The notes: generated from the letters alone by a model not told the origin. Shown: positions 17,467 through 26,456, counted from the first letter of the stretch. The stretch is DNA of 64,000 nucleotides from Gordonibacter sp. An230 (GCF_002159915.1 NZ_NFJP01000001.1:248001-312000); one strand, 5' to 3'. Translations and numbers: made by a program.

Positions 17467-18323
17467 CGGAGCGAGTGGCGCGGACGGTGGGGCTGCCGGA
17501 AGGACTGCACGCTCGCTCTTCTGCCCCGCGCGGCTCCTACGATGGCTCGTTTTTCCTTCGACGCACTTTGGCCGTCGCGGCGGCGGCGCTTGCGGTCGCG
17601 GCGCTCGGCGTGCTGTCGGGCGTGTACGTCGGCTTCGATTTCGTTCAGGCGATCCTCGATGTCCCGGGCGGGTTCGTATGGATGGCAACCCAGTTCGTTC
17701 CCTCCGCCTCCTCCCTTCAAAAGCTGGACGCCATCCTGCCCGCCTTAGGCTCGACGGTCCTCGCCTCGGTCGCCTCGAGCTGCACGGCAGCGGCTTTGGC
17801 GTATGTCTGCGCGGTGCTGGGGTCGCGGACCGTCGGGGTGGGGGGACCGTTTCCCCAGTTCGTGAGGGGCATCGCGTCGCTGTTTCGCAACATCCCGGTA
17901 GTGGCCTGGGCGTTTATCCTGCTGTTTTCGTTCAAGCAGAGCGAGTTCACCGGGTTCTTCGCCCTGTTCCTCACGAGTTTCGGTTACTTAACCCGTTGCT
18001 TTTTGGAAAGCGTCGACGAGATGAGCGCCGGGCCGGTGGAAGCGCTGCGCGCATGCGGTGCGAGCTACGGCCAGATTGTGGCCCAGGCGGTGGTGCCGAT
18101 GAGCATCACCTCGGTGGTCAGCTGGGTGCTGTATATGATCGAGACGAACATCCGCGACGCAACGCTCGTGGGCATCCTCACCGGCACCGGCATCGGTTTT
18201 GTGTTTGACGTGTACTACAAAAGCTTCCGTTACGACGTCGCGGGCCTCGTACTGCTGTGCATCATCCTCGTGGTCATCGTCTGCGAGCTGGTGTCGAACT
18301 TCGTGAGAAGGAGGATTCTATGA
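17463..18323 (+). CDS. phnE: Phosphonate ABC transporter permease PhnE, first copy
   Basis: The 286-aa membrane protein has about six hydrophobic segments. The cytoplasmic coupling loop reads VEALRACGASYGQIVAQAVV-P, the EAA motif that docks on the ATPase. RNIPVVAWAFILLF is a typical PhnE stretch. It forms the import pore with the second copy at 18320-19219. The start overlaps the phnC stop by 4 nt (ATGA). About 30 variable residues precede the first membrane helix. Confidence 0.9.
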   Translation: MTERVARTVGLPEGLHARSSAPRGSYDGSFFLRRTLAVAAAALAVAALGVLSGVYVGFDFVQAILDVPGGFVWMATQFVPSASSLQKLDAILPALGSTVLASVASSCTAAALAYVCAVLGSRTVGVGGPFPQFVRGIASLFRNIPVVAWAFILLFSFKQSEFTGFFALFLTSFGYLTRCFLESVDEMSAGPVEALRACGASYGQIVAQAVVPMSITSVVSWVLYMIETNIRDATLVGILTGTGIGFVFDVYYKSFRYDVAGLVLLCIILVVIVCELVSNFVRRRIL

Positions 18324-19219
18324 CGGATGGGCCGAAGGTTGAGCTCGTCGGCCCTGCGGAGGCGTGCTCTAGCGTAGCGGGCGGGCCGCGCGGCGTGCGC
18401 ACGTCGCGGTCGGGAAGGATCAAGGTGCATGTCGCCTCCAGGTCAAACGTGTCGCTGTACGCGGTGCTGGGCGCGTTCGCGCTGGTGACGGTGTTCGCGC
18501 TTGCGACGATGGACTACGGGAAGGTTCCGTTTCCGGAGGCGATGGCCGCAGCGACGGGCGATTTCGTCACGATGATGACGCAACCGGGGCTGGGCGGCCA
18601 CTTCACCTTGCCCGATGTGGTCGAAGGCCTGCTCGTCTCGCTGGCGCTGGCGCTGCTCACCACGTTTATCGGCGCTGTGATCGCGTTCGTGCTGGGGCTT
18701 GTGGCTGCGTCCAACCTGTCGAACCGCGCCGCGAGCAACGCCATCAAGGTGTTAATGAGCGTGGCGCGCGCCGTGCCCACCATCCTGTGGGTGCTCGTGT
18801 TCAGCGTGGCCATCGGGCTGGGGCCGGAGGCGGCCGTGACCGGCCTGCTCTTCCACAGCGTGGCGTACCTGGTGAAGGCGTACTCGGAGAGCTTCGAGGA
18901 AGTGGACCCCGGCGTGATCGAGGCCCTGCGCGCCAGCGGCGCATCGTGGTGGCAGGTGGTGTTTCAAGGCGTGGTGCCCGAGAAGGTGAACGAGATGCTG
19001 TCGTGGACGTTCATCCGCTTCGAGATCAACTTCGTGAACGCCGTGGCCGTGGGCGCCGTGGCGGGCGCGGGCGGTATCGGCTACCAGCTGTTCTTGGCGG
19101 GAAGCTTTTACTACAACATCCACGAGGTGGGCCTGATCGTGTACCTGTGCCTGGCGGTGGCCGTTGTGCTCGAGGTGGTGGCCACCAAGTTGCGCAAGCG
19201 CTACATCGTGCAGAGGTAG
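18320..19219 (+). CDS. phnE: Phosphonate ABC transporter permease PhnE, second copy
   Basis: The 299-aa permease has about six membrane segments, RAVPTILWVLVFSVAIG and the EAA loop VIEALRASGASWWQVVFQGV-VP. Two different PhnE permeases in tandem are common and probably pair as a heterodimer. The start codon overlaps the previous stop (ATGA) and GGAGG lies just upstream. The gene ends 69 bp before phnG, the only sizeable gap between the transporter and C-P lyase parts. Confidence 0.9.
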   Translation: MTDGPKVELVGPAEACSSVAGGPRGVRTSRSGRIKVHVASRSNVSLYAVLGAFALVTVFALATMDYGKVPFPEAMAAATGDFVTMMTQPGLGGHFTLPDVVEGLLVSLALALLTTFIGAVIAFVLGLVAASNLSNRAASNAIKVLMSVARAVPTILWVLVFSVAIGLGPEAAVTGLLFHSVAYLVKAYSESFEEVDPGVIEALRASGASWWQVVFQGVVPEKVNEMLSWTFIRFEINFVNAVAVGAVAGAGGIGYQLFLAGSFYYNIHEVGLIVYLCLAVAVVLEVVATKLRKRYIVQR

Positions 19220-19288
19220 CCATTCGTCCCGCGCCGTCCGCGAGACGCCGCTCTTGATGAACTGATCGAACCTTGAAGAAAGGATCTC

Positions 19289-19834
19289 ATGTTGAAACGA
19301 TACGAACGCACGCGCGCCCTCGTGGAGGGCGATCCCGCGCTGGCGCGGGCCATCGTGTGCGAGGTGGAGCGCGAACAGGGCGCCGAAGCGCTCGTCGTGC
19401 TCGACGAGCCGCGCGAGGAACTGGTAATGGTGCAGGCGCGCGAAACGGCGCAGGGTAGCCTGTTCTTCCTCGGCGAGGCGCTCATGACGTCGTGCCGCGT
19501 GCGGGTGGGCGACGAAGTGGGCCTCGGCCTCGTGCTGGGCAGCGACCGTTGCCGCGCCTACGAGCTGGCTGTGGTGGATGCGGCGTTCTCCGGCGCGGAT
19601 GGTGACGCATGGGCTTCTCGCTGGGACGCGGCGCTGCGTACGGAGCTCGCCCGCATCGAAGCTCGCGACGAGCTCGATGCGCGCCGCATCGCGACGACGA
19701 AAGTCGATTTCTCGACGATGGACGTCCTGACCTCCTGCTCGGAGTTGGACGGAACGTCGAGGACGACGAACGGCGCGGTGGACGAGGCGCGAATCAAGCG
19801 GCCTCAACCTGCGGACGGGGGTGAGGGACGATGA
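19289..19834 (+). CDS. phnG: C-P lyase system protein PhnG
   Basis: The 181-aa product is slightly longer than usual (about 150). It contains LGEALMTSCRVRVGDEVGLG and DRCRAYELAVVDAAF, characteristic of PhnG. PhnG is part of the PhnGHIJ core complex. With PhnI, PhnH and PhnL it replaces the adenine of ATP by the phosphonate, giving ribose-1-phosphonate 5-triphosphate. About 35 C-terminal residues are a polar variable tail. The start has GAAAGGA upstream, and the end overlaps phnH by 4 nt. Confidence 0.9.
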   Translation: MLKRYERTRALVEGDPALARAIVCEVEREQGAEALVVLDEPREELVMVQARETAQGSLFFLGEALMTSCRVRVGDEVGLGLVLGSDRCRAYELAVVDAAFSGADGDAWASRWDAALRTELARIEARDELDARRIATTKVDFSTMDVLTSCSELDGTSRTTNGAVDEARIKRPQPADGGEGR

Positions 19835-20628
19835 TGCGGGGTTCCGAGGAGCCGCATCGCGCTCAACGCGCGTTTCGGAGCGTCCTCGACGCATTTGCCC
19901 GTCCGGGCGTGGTGCACGAGGTGGAGTTGGCGCCGGAGAATTCCGGTCGACCTGCGTCTCTCGATGCTTCGCTTGAGCAAGTGGCGCGGTTGTTTGTAGA
20001 CCAAGCGGTGACGTTTTGCGTCGTCGATTCCGAAACGGATGCGGTTACGGCCTACCTTTCGGGTGAGACGCGTGCGCGTTGTGCGCCTTTGCGTGAGGCC
20101 GACTTCGTGGTGGTGCCCGTCCGTGCGGACGCGCGGGCGGCTCACGAGGCGGTGGTCGAGGCGTGCTGCGGCACGCTGATCGCTCCGGAGAAGGGGGCGA
20201 CCGTGCTTGTCGGCTGCTCTCGGCTGGCTGAAGCGCCCGAGAGCGGCGGGGTCGGCATGGCCGGTGACAGGGGAGAACTCGGCGAGATCGCGGAGCAGGC
20301 TGTTCATGTCGTGGCGCTGCGCGGGCCGGGTGTGCGCGACGTGAACAGCTTCGCGGTCGATCGCGTGGATTGGCTCAATGCCCGTGCACAGCGTGGCGAC
20401 GAGTTTCCATGCGGCATCGAGATCGTGCTGGTTGATCCCGATGGCCATGTGGTGGCCGTGCCGCGCAGCGCCAGCGCAACCCTCCTCGGCGATTCCTCGC
20501 CGCTGGTTCACGAAAGGCGATCGTTGCGCCGCAGCACGTTGGGAGAGCGGGCGTTTGACGCGAAGCGCTCCGGGGAGCCGTTGCGCGAGGAGGCGTCGTG
20601 CTTCCCTATGGACGAGGAGGTGAGCTAA
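19831..20628 (+). CDS. phnH: C-P lyase system protein PhnH
   Basis: The 265-aa protein begins with the family's characteristic HRAQRAFRSVLDAFARPGVV and later has LRGPGVRDVNSF and DVVLVDPDG-like EIVLVDPDGHVVAVPRS. PhnH is a structural dimer in the C-P lyase core complex. It is longer than the usual 195 aa, with insertions around residues 120-145 and a 40-residue tail. The start overlaps the phnG stop (two adjacent ATGs at 19831-19836). The stop is immediately followed by the phnI ATG. Confidence 0.9.
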   Translation: MMRGSEEPHRAQRAFRSVLDAFARPGVVHEVELAPENSGRPASLDASLEQVARLFVDQAVTFCVVDSETDAVTAYLSGETRARCAPLREADFVVVPVRADARAAHEAVVEACCGTLIAPEKGATVLVGCSRLAEAPESGGVGMAGDRGELGEIAEQAVHVVALRGPGVRDVNSFAVDRVDWLNARAQRGDEFPCGIEIVLVDPDGHVVAVPRSASATLLGDSSPLVHERRSLRRSTLGERAFDAKRSGEPLREEASCFPMDEEVS

Positions 20629-21909
20629 ATGGGCTACGTGGCCGTACGCGGTGGCGGAAAAGCCATCGAGGAGAGCCTCAAGCTGCTCGAGCGAGAGCGT
20701 GTGCGTGCGTCGGCGGCGTGGAGCACCGATGAGATCGAGGGCACGTTCCCCGAATTGGTTGACCAGGTGATGGGCGAAGCCTCGCTATACGCGCCGCGTT
20801 TGGCCGCGCTTGCGCTCAAGCAGGCCCAGGGTTCGCCTGACGAGGCGGTGTTCCTGCTGCGGGCGTTCCGTTCCACGCTCGAGCGTCCCTACGTATCTCG
20901 TCCGGTGGACACGGCCCGGATGCGCGTCGCGCGCCGCGTATCGGCTGCTTTCAAGGACGTCCCCGGCGGTCAGGTGCTCGGAGCTACGCGCGACTACAGT
21001 CACCGGCTGCTCGCGTTCGATTTGGAAACCGAAGGCACCGAGGAGCTGGCTGAAAAGCGCGCCGATCTGGAGGCTCATTTCGACGAGGCCGTCGAGGTGT
21101 CCGGGCGTGATGGCGTTCCTGCGGTCATGCCGCGCGTGCTGGACCATCTGCGTGCGCAGGGGCTCATCGCCCAGGTTGAGAACGACGATGCCGAGCCGGT
21201 GGACGCCACGATGGCGCCGCTGTCGTTTCCCGCTCCGCGCTCGGTGCGCTTGCAAACGCTTGCGCGCGGCATGACGCAAGCGGTCGAAGCGCTGGGTTAC
21301 GCCGCCATCCGCGGTTTCGGCCCCGCGCACCCCACGGTGGGCGAACTGCGGCAAGGTCGCGTGCCCGTGGCGGTGGACCATCCGCTGCAGACGGGAGGCC
21401 CGGAGGACGCCTACTACCTGGGATCTGTTCCGGTGACCGAGGTGGAGAGCGTGTTCGAGGGGGAAGACGGCGCGGAAGCGGGCGTCGGCGGCGGCTCTGT
21501 CGGGGGCGGTGCGGGCCTTGCGCTGACCATTGGCTATGGTCTCGTGTTCGGCCGCGCCGAGACGAAGGCTATCGCCATGAGCGTGCTCGATCATTGCCTC
21601 GAGCACGGAGACGCGCGGTTCCCTACCGAAGACGAGGAGTTCGTGCTCTATCACGTGGACGGCGTGGAGGCTGCGGGCTTCATCTCGCACCTCAAGCTTC
21701 CGCACTACGTGACGTTCCAATCGAAGCTGTCCAGCGTTCGCGAGACGCGTCGGGTGGCCGCTTGCGGTGATGGGCTCGATGGCGCTTGCAAGGACGCTTC
21801 CGATGGCGATGGCGAAAGCGTTCGCCTCGATGGCGATTCCGCCCATCTCGCCCCTTCTGCCTGCGATGCAGCCGATCCGAAGGAGGCCTCCCATGCAGCA
21901 ACGTTATAA
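20629..21909 (+). CDS. phnI: C-P lyase system protein PhnI
   Basis: The 426-aa product starts MGYVAVRGGGKAIEES, the classic PhnI N-terminus. It also has LALKQAQGSPDEAVFLLRAF, YSHRLLAFDLETEGTEELAE, YAAIRGFGPAHPTVGEL, TIGYGLVFGRAETKAIAMSV and HVDGVEAAGFISHLKLPHYV. PhnI is the nucleosidase-like subunit that releases adenine while joining phosphonate to ribose triphosphate. About 50 residues after the conserved end (FQSKLSSVR) are an Asp/Ala/Gly-rich tail not found in the ordinary protein. The 3' end overlaps phnJ by 17 nt. Confidence 0.93.
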   Translation: MGYVAVRGGGKAIEESLKLLERERVRASAAWSTDEIEGTFPELVDQVMGEASLYAPRLAALALKQAQGSPDEAVFLLRAFRSTLERPYVSRPVDTARMRVARRVSAAFKDVPGGQVLGATRDYSHRLLAFDLETEGTEELAEKRADLEAHFDEAVEVSGRDGVPAVMPRVLDHLRAQGLIAQVENDDAEPVDATMAPLSFPAPRSVRLQTLARGMTQAVEALGYAAIRGFGPAHPTVGELRQGRVPVAVDHPLQTGGPEDAYYLGSVPVTEVESVFEGEDGAEAGVGGGSVGGGAGLALTIGYGLVFGRAETKAIAMSVLDHCLEHGDARFPTEDEEFVLYHVDGVEAAGFISHLKLPHYVTFQSKLSSVRETRRVAACGDGLDGACKDASDGDGESVRLDGDSAHLAPSACDAADPKEASHAATL

Positions 21910-22912
21910 CTATGCGTTCTTCGACGAGGCGTCGAAACGCGAGATTCGACGCGCCATCATCAAGGGCGTATCTATTCCAGGCTACCAGGTTCCGTTCGCT
22001 TCGCGCGAGATGCCCATCGGACGCGGCTGGGGCACGGGCGGCTTGCAGATCACGCTCAGTCTCATCGGCAGAAGCGACGTGCTGAAGGTGATCGACCAGG
22101 GAAGCGACGATAGCGTGAACGCGGTCAACATCAAAAGGCTCGTGGCCGACACCACCGACGTGGAGGTGACCGAGGCCACAGAGGAGGCCACGCTCATTCA
22201 GTCGCGCCATCGTATTCCTGAGTGCCCGTTGCGCGACGACCAGATTCTGGTGCTGCAAGTTCCCACGCCCGAGCCGTTGCGCAGTTTCGAGCCTCGGGAG
22301 GCCGTCACGAGGCGCCTGCACGCCGAGGCCGACTACACCGGCGCGTGGCTGGAATTGTTCGACCAGATCGTGCGTCACGGCACGACGACCACCGGGGCGG
22401 ATCATCCCGTGCTTGTGAACGGCCGCTACGTGATGGCTCCCTCGCCCATTCCGCGCTTTGACAACCTGAAGCTGAACCAGGCCGATCACCTCACGCTTCT
22501 GGGTGCGGGGCGCGAGAAGAAAATATACGCCGTACCCCCTTACACTGACGTGGTGCCGCTCGATTTCGAGGACCATCCGTTCGCGGTGGAGCGCTTCGAC
22601 GGAAAGCGCTGCCGCCTGTGCGGAGCCGAGGGGGTTTATTTGGACGAGCTGGTGGACGAGTCCACCGGCGAGACGTACTACCAGTGCAACGACACCAGCT
22701 ATTGTGCTTCGTCGGCTTGTCAGCCGACGAAGCCAGCCGACGCTGCGGTGGCTTCTGGCGCCGAATCTAGCGGCTCCAAGGCCTCCTCACGTGCGGAAGC
22801 ACGCTTCGTCGGCCTTTCACCGCAATCTTCGGCACCAGAAGCCCCCTCGCTGACTCTACGAACGACCGGCGACCCATCTTCTGACCGGGAAGGAGCCTCC
22901 CATGCTCGATGA
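21893..22912 (+). CDS. phnJ: C-P lyase radical SAM enzyme PhnJ
   Basis: PhnJ cleaves the carbon-phosphorus bond by radical SAM chemistry, releasing a hydrocarbon and leaving 5-phosphoribosyl 1,2-cyclic phosphate. The 339-aa product keeps the full cysteine set C240-x2-C243-x21-C265-x5-C271; C240, C243 and C265 are expected to bind the 4Fe-4S cluster, and C271 matches the thiyl-radical cysteine (C272) of E. coli. The conserved core ends near residue 275; about 64 further residues are Ser/Ala-rich, and a DNA hairpin sits right behind the C271 codon. The ATG at 21893 has AAGGAGG upstream, starting inside phnI; the 3' end overlaps phnK by 11 nt. Confidence 0.95.
   Translation: MQQRYNYAFFDEASKREIRRAIIKGVSIPGYQVPFASREMPIGRGWGTGGLQITLSLIGRSDVLKVIDQGSDDSVNAVNIKRLVADTTDVEVTEATEEATLIQSRHRIPECPLRDDQILVLQVPTPEPLRSFEPREAVTRRLHAEADYTGAWLELFDQIVRHGTTTTGADHPVLVNGRYVMAPSPIPRFDNLKLNQADHLTLLGAGREKKIYAVPPYTDVVPLDFEDHPFAVERFDGKRCRLCGAEGVYLDELVDESTGETYYQCNDTSYCASSACQPTKPADAAVASGAESSGSKASSRAEARFVGLSPQSSAPEAPSLTLRTTGDPSSDREGASHAR
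22707..22732 (+). repeat. Perfect hairpin inside the phnJ 3' end
   Basis: CTTCGTCGGCT (22707-22717) and AGCCGACGAAG (22722-22732) form an 11-bp perfect stem with a TGTC loop, starting 2 nt after the C271 codon (22703-22705). It marks the junction between conserved PhnJ and its low-complexity tail. CTTCGTCGGC recurs at 22805-22814. It may be a small palindromic insertion that extended the reading frame, or an mRNA structure that tunes phnJ/phnK expression. Confidence 0.6.
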
Positions 22913-23762
22913 CCAGCGGTTCGGTGCTGACGAGGCGCCGTGCCTGTCCGTTCGCCACTTGTCGAAGCGCTTCGGAACCGCCTGTCCGCAATGCGCGGAG
23001 CCGGGCGCGTCGCTGAACCGCAACGTGTGCCCGCGCTGCGGCACCGTGCATGCGGTGCGCGACGTGAGCCTCGAGGTGTTCCCGGGTGAGATCGTCGGCA
23101 TCGTCGGCGAATCGGGCAGCGGCAAGTCCACGTTCATGAAGTGCCTGTTCTTCGACGAGGAGGCCACCGAAGGCGAGGTGCGGGCCCTTCCTTACGATGG
23201 CGGTGCGGCAAACCTCTTGGAGCTGTCCTCGCAGCAGCGGCGCGCCGTGCGCAACACGGTGTTCGGTATGGTGTACCAGAATCCCTACCTGGGACTGCGC
23301 ATGGATTTCTCCAGCCTGTCGAACATCGCCGAGCAGATGATCGCCTCCGGCAGCCGCAGCGTGGGCGCCATGCGCGCCCGCGGCGAGCAGCTGCTCGAAC
23401 GCGTGAACATCCCGCTCTCGCGCGCCGCCGAGCCGCCGCGCAACTTCTCCGGCGGCATGCAGCAGCGCGTCCAGATTGCCAAGGCGTTGTCGAACAATCC
23501 GCCCATCCTGCTGCTCGACGAGGTGACCACGGGGCTCGACCTGTCCGTGCAGGCCGCCGTGCTCGACCTCATCCAGCAGATTCGTCGCGACTTCAACGTG
23601 AGCATGCTCGTGGTGAGCCACGACCTTGGTGTCATCCGCATGCTGGCCGACCGCACGCTCGTCATGCTGGACGGCCGCGTCATTGAAAGCGGTCTGACCG
23701 ACCAGATTCTGGAGGATCCCCAGCATGCCTACACCCAGCAGCTGGTGTATTCGCTGCTCTGA
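22902..23762 (+). CDS. phnK: C-P lyase system ATP-binding protein PhnK
   Basis: The 286-aa ABC-type ATPase has Walker A GESGSGKST, the signature FSGGMQQRV and Walker B ILLLDEVTTGLD. PhnK docks on PhnJ in the core complex and is needed for C-P bond cleavage. Unlike the E. coli protein it has a zinc-ribbon-like insert near the N-terminus, with CPQC and CPRCG about 15 residues apart, before the first strand of the nucleotide-binding domain. The start overlaps the end of phnJ by 11 nt. Confidence 0.92.
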   Translation: MLDDQRFGADEAPCLSVRHLSKRFGTACPQCAEPGASLNRNVCPRCGTVHAVRDVSLEVFPGEIVGIVGESGSGKSTFMKCLFFDEEATEGEVRALPYDGGAANLLELSSQQRRAVRNTVFGMVYQNPYLGLRMDFSSLSNIAEQMIASGSRSVGAMRARGEQLLERVNIPLSRAAEPPRNFSGGMQQRVQIAKALSNNPPILLLDEVTTGLDLSVQAAVLDLIQQIRRDFNVSMLVVSHDLGVIRMLADRTLVMLDGRVIESGLTDQILEDPQHAYTQQLVYSLL

Positions 23763-23990
23763 CGATCAGCGAATGACGTCGACGCAACGGCACGTTGGGG
23801 CAGCGCGCTTTCATGCGATGCCGAAGGCTTGCGTGCCGAAGCGTGCGGCGCCTTCGTCATCCCGCGAATTCGGGACGTCCCAACGCCCCTTGTCGACTTG
23901 CTGTGCCAGCCGGTACGCCCCTTATGCCGCCTAGCGGCATGGACAGGCCGTTTCGCTCCTATCCGATCAACCCGAGAAAGGAACCGCCTC
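23763..23990 (+). other. Gap with short palindromes between phnK and phnM
   Basis: This 228-bp gap interrupts an otherwise overlapping operon. It holds a 7-bp perfect hairpin, ATGCCGCctaGCGGCAT (23924-23940), and other short dyads around 23827-23880. No gene was found. It may be an mRNA processing or stability site. Confidence 0.4.
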
Positions 23991-25385
23991 ATGAACGACA
24001 ACTCTTGCATCATCCGCGGCGGCACGGTGGTGTGCGCCGACCGCGTGCTGCCCGATCACGACGTCGTGGTCGTCGACGGGCGCATCGCCGCCATCGAGCC
24101 TGTCGGCGCATGCGATTTCGACGTGCAGCCCGACGCTGCGCTGGGCGCGCTGCCCGTGGTGGACGCGCGCGGCGCCTACGTGACCCCCGGTCTCATCGAC
24201 ATCCATTCCGACTACGTTGAGAACGTGGCCTCTCCGCGTCCGAGCGTGGTGATGGATCTGAACACGTCGCTGTACAAGGCTGACCGCGAGCTGGTGTCAC
24301 ATGGCATAACCACCATCTTCCACTCGCTTTCGGTGTACGGTGCGCGCGTTTTCGACCACAAGCCCATTCGCGATTTCGGCAACGTGAGCGCCCTCATCGA
24401 CCGCGTGGCGGCCATGCGAGGCGGCGAGGAACGCGACCATCTCATCCGGCATCGTCTTCACATGCGCGTCGAGCTGGACTCGGTCGACCTGTACGACGAC
24501 ATCGAACGCTATTTGCGCTCCGGCAAGGTGGACCTCGTGTCGTTCATGGACCATACGCCGGGGCAGGGACAATATCGCGATCTTCTGGTGTTCGGTGAAA
24601 CGATCAAGGGATATCGCGACGTGACAGACGAGGAGGTGCGCGAGATCATTCGCCAGCAGCAGGAGAGCGCGAAGCTTTCCTACGCTCAAATAGCGAAGCT
24701 GGCCGATGTCGCATGCGAGCGTGGCGTGTCCATCGCCTCGCATGATGACGACAGCGCCGAAAAGCTTGCGTTCATGGATGGTCTCCAAGCTACGATCTCG
24801 GAGTTTCCCATCTCGCTTGACATTGCGCGCGAGGCTCGCGCGCGTGGGATGCACGCTGTCGCGGGCGCGCCGAACGTCATGCTGGGCCGCAGCCACTCGG
24901 GCAACCTCTCGGCGCGCGAGGCGGTGGCCGCCGGTGCGATCGACGTGCTGTGCAGCGATTACTACCCGGCGGCGCTGCTTGACGCCGTGTTCGCGCTGCG
25001 CGATGCGTGCGGTTTGGATATCGCCGAGGCCTTTGCGCTGGTCACCGTAAACCCGGCGAAGGCTGCGGGCATCGCCGACGAGGTGGGGTCGCTCGCGGTG
25101 GGCAAGCGAGCCGATGTGCTTTTGGTGCGCGAGATATCGTGCGGCGTTACCGACGAGGCGCCTGCGGACTCCGTCGGCGCGCGTGGTTCGCAAGGCGCTG
25201 CCGGTGCTGTGGGCGAGCGCACGATGCCCACGGTGACGCGAGCGTTCGTGGGCGGCCACTCCGTGTTCCGATCGCACTACCCCGACCAACCGTTGGGTTA
25301 CGGACGAGATGCCGACGAAGCGCGGGCTTTCGGCGGTGCGCCTGCGACTAGCGCGTTTTATCCAGGCGCTGTGGAGGTGAGGTAG
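23991..25385 (+). CDS. phnM: Alpha-D-ribose 1-methylphosphonate 5-triphosphate diphosphatase PhnM
   Basis: PhnM is an amidohydrolase-fold metalloenzyme that removes pyrophosphate from ribose-1-phosphonate 5-triphosphate before C-P cleavage. The 464-aa product has the metal-ligand motif GLIDIHSDYVENV (about residue 65), VSHGITTIFHSL, SIASHDDDS and VLCSDYYPAAL with the catalytic aspartate region. An Ala/Gly-rich insert lies near residues 385-410 before the C-terminal strand. The ATG at 23991 has GAGAAAGGA upstream; the frame is open to 23829 but that part looks non-coding. phnL follows after 1 nt. Confidence 0.92.
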   Translation: MNDNSCIIRGGTVVCADRVLPDHDVVVVDGRIAAIEPVGACDFDVQPDAALGALPVVDARGAYVTPGLIDIHSDYVENVASPRPSVVMDLNTSLYKADRELVSHGITTIFHSLSVYGARVFDHKPIRDFGNVSALIDRVAAMRGGEERDHLIRHRLHMRVELDSVDLYDDIERYLRSGKVDLVSFMDHTPGQGQYRDLLVFGETIKGYRDVTDEEVREIIRQQQESAKLSYAQIAKLADVACERGVSIASHDDDSAEKLAFMDGLQATISEFPISLDIAREARARGMHAVAGAPNVMLGRSHSGNLSAREAVAAGAIDVLCSDYYPAALLDAVFALRDACGLDIAEAFALVTVNPAKAAGIADEVGSLAVGKRADVLLVREISCGVTDEAPADSVGARGSQGAAGAVGERTMPTVTRAFVGGHSVFRSHYPDQPLGYGRDADEARAFGGAPATSAFYPGAVEVR

Positions 25386-25386
25386 C

Positions 25387-26157
25387 ATGGTCGAGGCGCT
25401 CTGCTCCGAGGTTGACGTTCGGCAAAACCGCAGCGAGGCATGCTCGAAGTCGATGGCGCCCCCGCTTCTCAGGATAGACGGCCTGTCGAAGTCGTTTTTG
25501 CTCCATCGTGTGAACCGCCGCGTGCAGGGGTGCCGCGACATCTCGTTATCCCTCGAGTCGGGCCAGTTCGTAGGCATCACCGGGCGCAGCGGCAGCGGGA
25601 AGTCCACCATTTTGCGCTGCATCTGGCGCACGAACCTTCCCGAGCGCGGTCGCATCCTCTACGATTCGGCGCGCTTCGGAATGTTGGACTTGGCGCAGGC
25701 CACGCAGCGTCAGATGCTGTACCTGCGCACCTACGAGCTGGGCTATGTATCGCAGTTCCTGAACGCCTTGCCTCGCCAGACGGCCTACGATATCGTGTTG
25801 AAAAGCGCGCTCGAGACGCACGGCTGCGCTGCTCGATCTCGCGCCGAGCGCGAAACAGAGCGCATGCTGCGCCATTTCGATCTCGACGAGAACCTATGGG
25901 AGTTGTATCCGCGTACCTTCTCGGGAGGTGAGAAGCTGCGCCTCAACATCGCTGCGGCGATGATCAAGCATCCGCGCCTTTTGCTCTTGGACGAACCCAC
26001 CGCTTCGCTCGATAACGCGTCGAAGCTCAAGGTACGTGCCCTTATCGAACAATTGAAAGCCGAGGGCACCACGATGCTCGGCATCTTCCACGATCTCGAA
26101 TTCATGGAAGGGTTGTGCGATCATGAGTTCAACATGCAGGAAGGGATGATGGCGTGA
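25387..26157 (+). CDS. phnL: C-P lyase system ATP-binding protein PhnL
   Basis: The 256-aa ABC-type ATPase has Walker A GRSGSGKST, the signature FSGGEKLRLN and Walker B LLLLDEPTASLD. PhnL-typical stretches are LHRVNRRVQGCRDISLSLES and LGYVSQFLNALPRQTAYDIV. It takes part in the nucleosidase or cleavage stage with the core complex. The first 22 residues are a variable extension; M23 is a possible alternative start, but the ATG at 25387 has the better site (GGAGGTGAGG). The stop overlaps the next start by 4 nt. Confidence 0.92.
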   Translation: MVEALCSEVDVRQNRSEACSKSMAPPLLRIDGLSKSFLLHRVNRRVQGCRDISLSLESGQFVGITGRSGSGKSTILRCIWRTNLPERGRILYDSARFGMLDLAQATQRQMLYLRTYELGYVSQFLNALPRQTAYDIVLKSALETHGCAARSRAERETERMLRHFDLDENLWELYPRTFSGGEKLRLNIAAAMIKHPRLLLLDEPTASLDNASKLKVRALIEQLKAEGTTMLGIFHDLEFMEGLCDHEFNMQEGMMA

Positions 26158-26456
26158 CGGATGCGCTTGGAGGCTCGAAGGGGGCTGTTTCGGGGTTGAT
26201 GGGCGGGCCGACGGGACGCGAAAGGGCTGCGAATGCGCGGCGTGTTTCGACGGGGAGGTGCCGTCGGCGGCTCCGTAACGCGGCGCATGGGGAAGGGGGG
26301 GTCCTCGGTCGGCGCGTGTTTAGCGGCCGTGACGAAGTGTTCTTTCGGTTCGTCGGGAGGGCTGCAAAGCGATCACGCGCTTCCGGAAAAGGCCGCTGCG
26401 CACGGGCGCTCTGCAGCTGCGCGAAACCAGTCGGAGAAGGGGTGGGAGCGCGATGA
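26154..26456 (+). CDS. Small coupled ORF of unknown function in the phn operon
   Basis: This 100-codon frame begins with a GTG whose last two bases are the first two of the phnL TGA stop. It ends in a TGA that overlaps the ATG of the PHP gene (ATGA). Such a double 4-nt overlap is what a translated operon gene looks like. The predicted product is unusual: rich in Arg, Gly and Ala, without a recognisable domain or signal peptide, with two cysteines near the C-terminus (CSCAK-like). It could be a real small basic protein, or a translated linker that carries ribosomes from phnL to the phosphodiesterase gene. No homologue is recognised. Confidence 0.5.
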   Translation: MTDALGGSKGAVSGLMGGPTGRERAANARRVSTGRCRRRLRNAAHGEGGVLGRRVFSGRDEVFFRFVGRAAKRSRASGKGRCARALCSCAKPVGEGVGAR

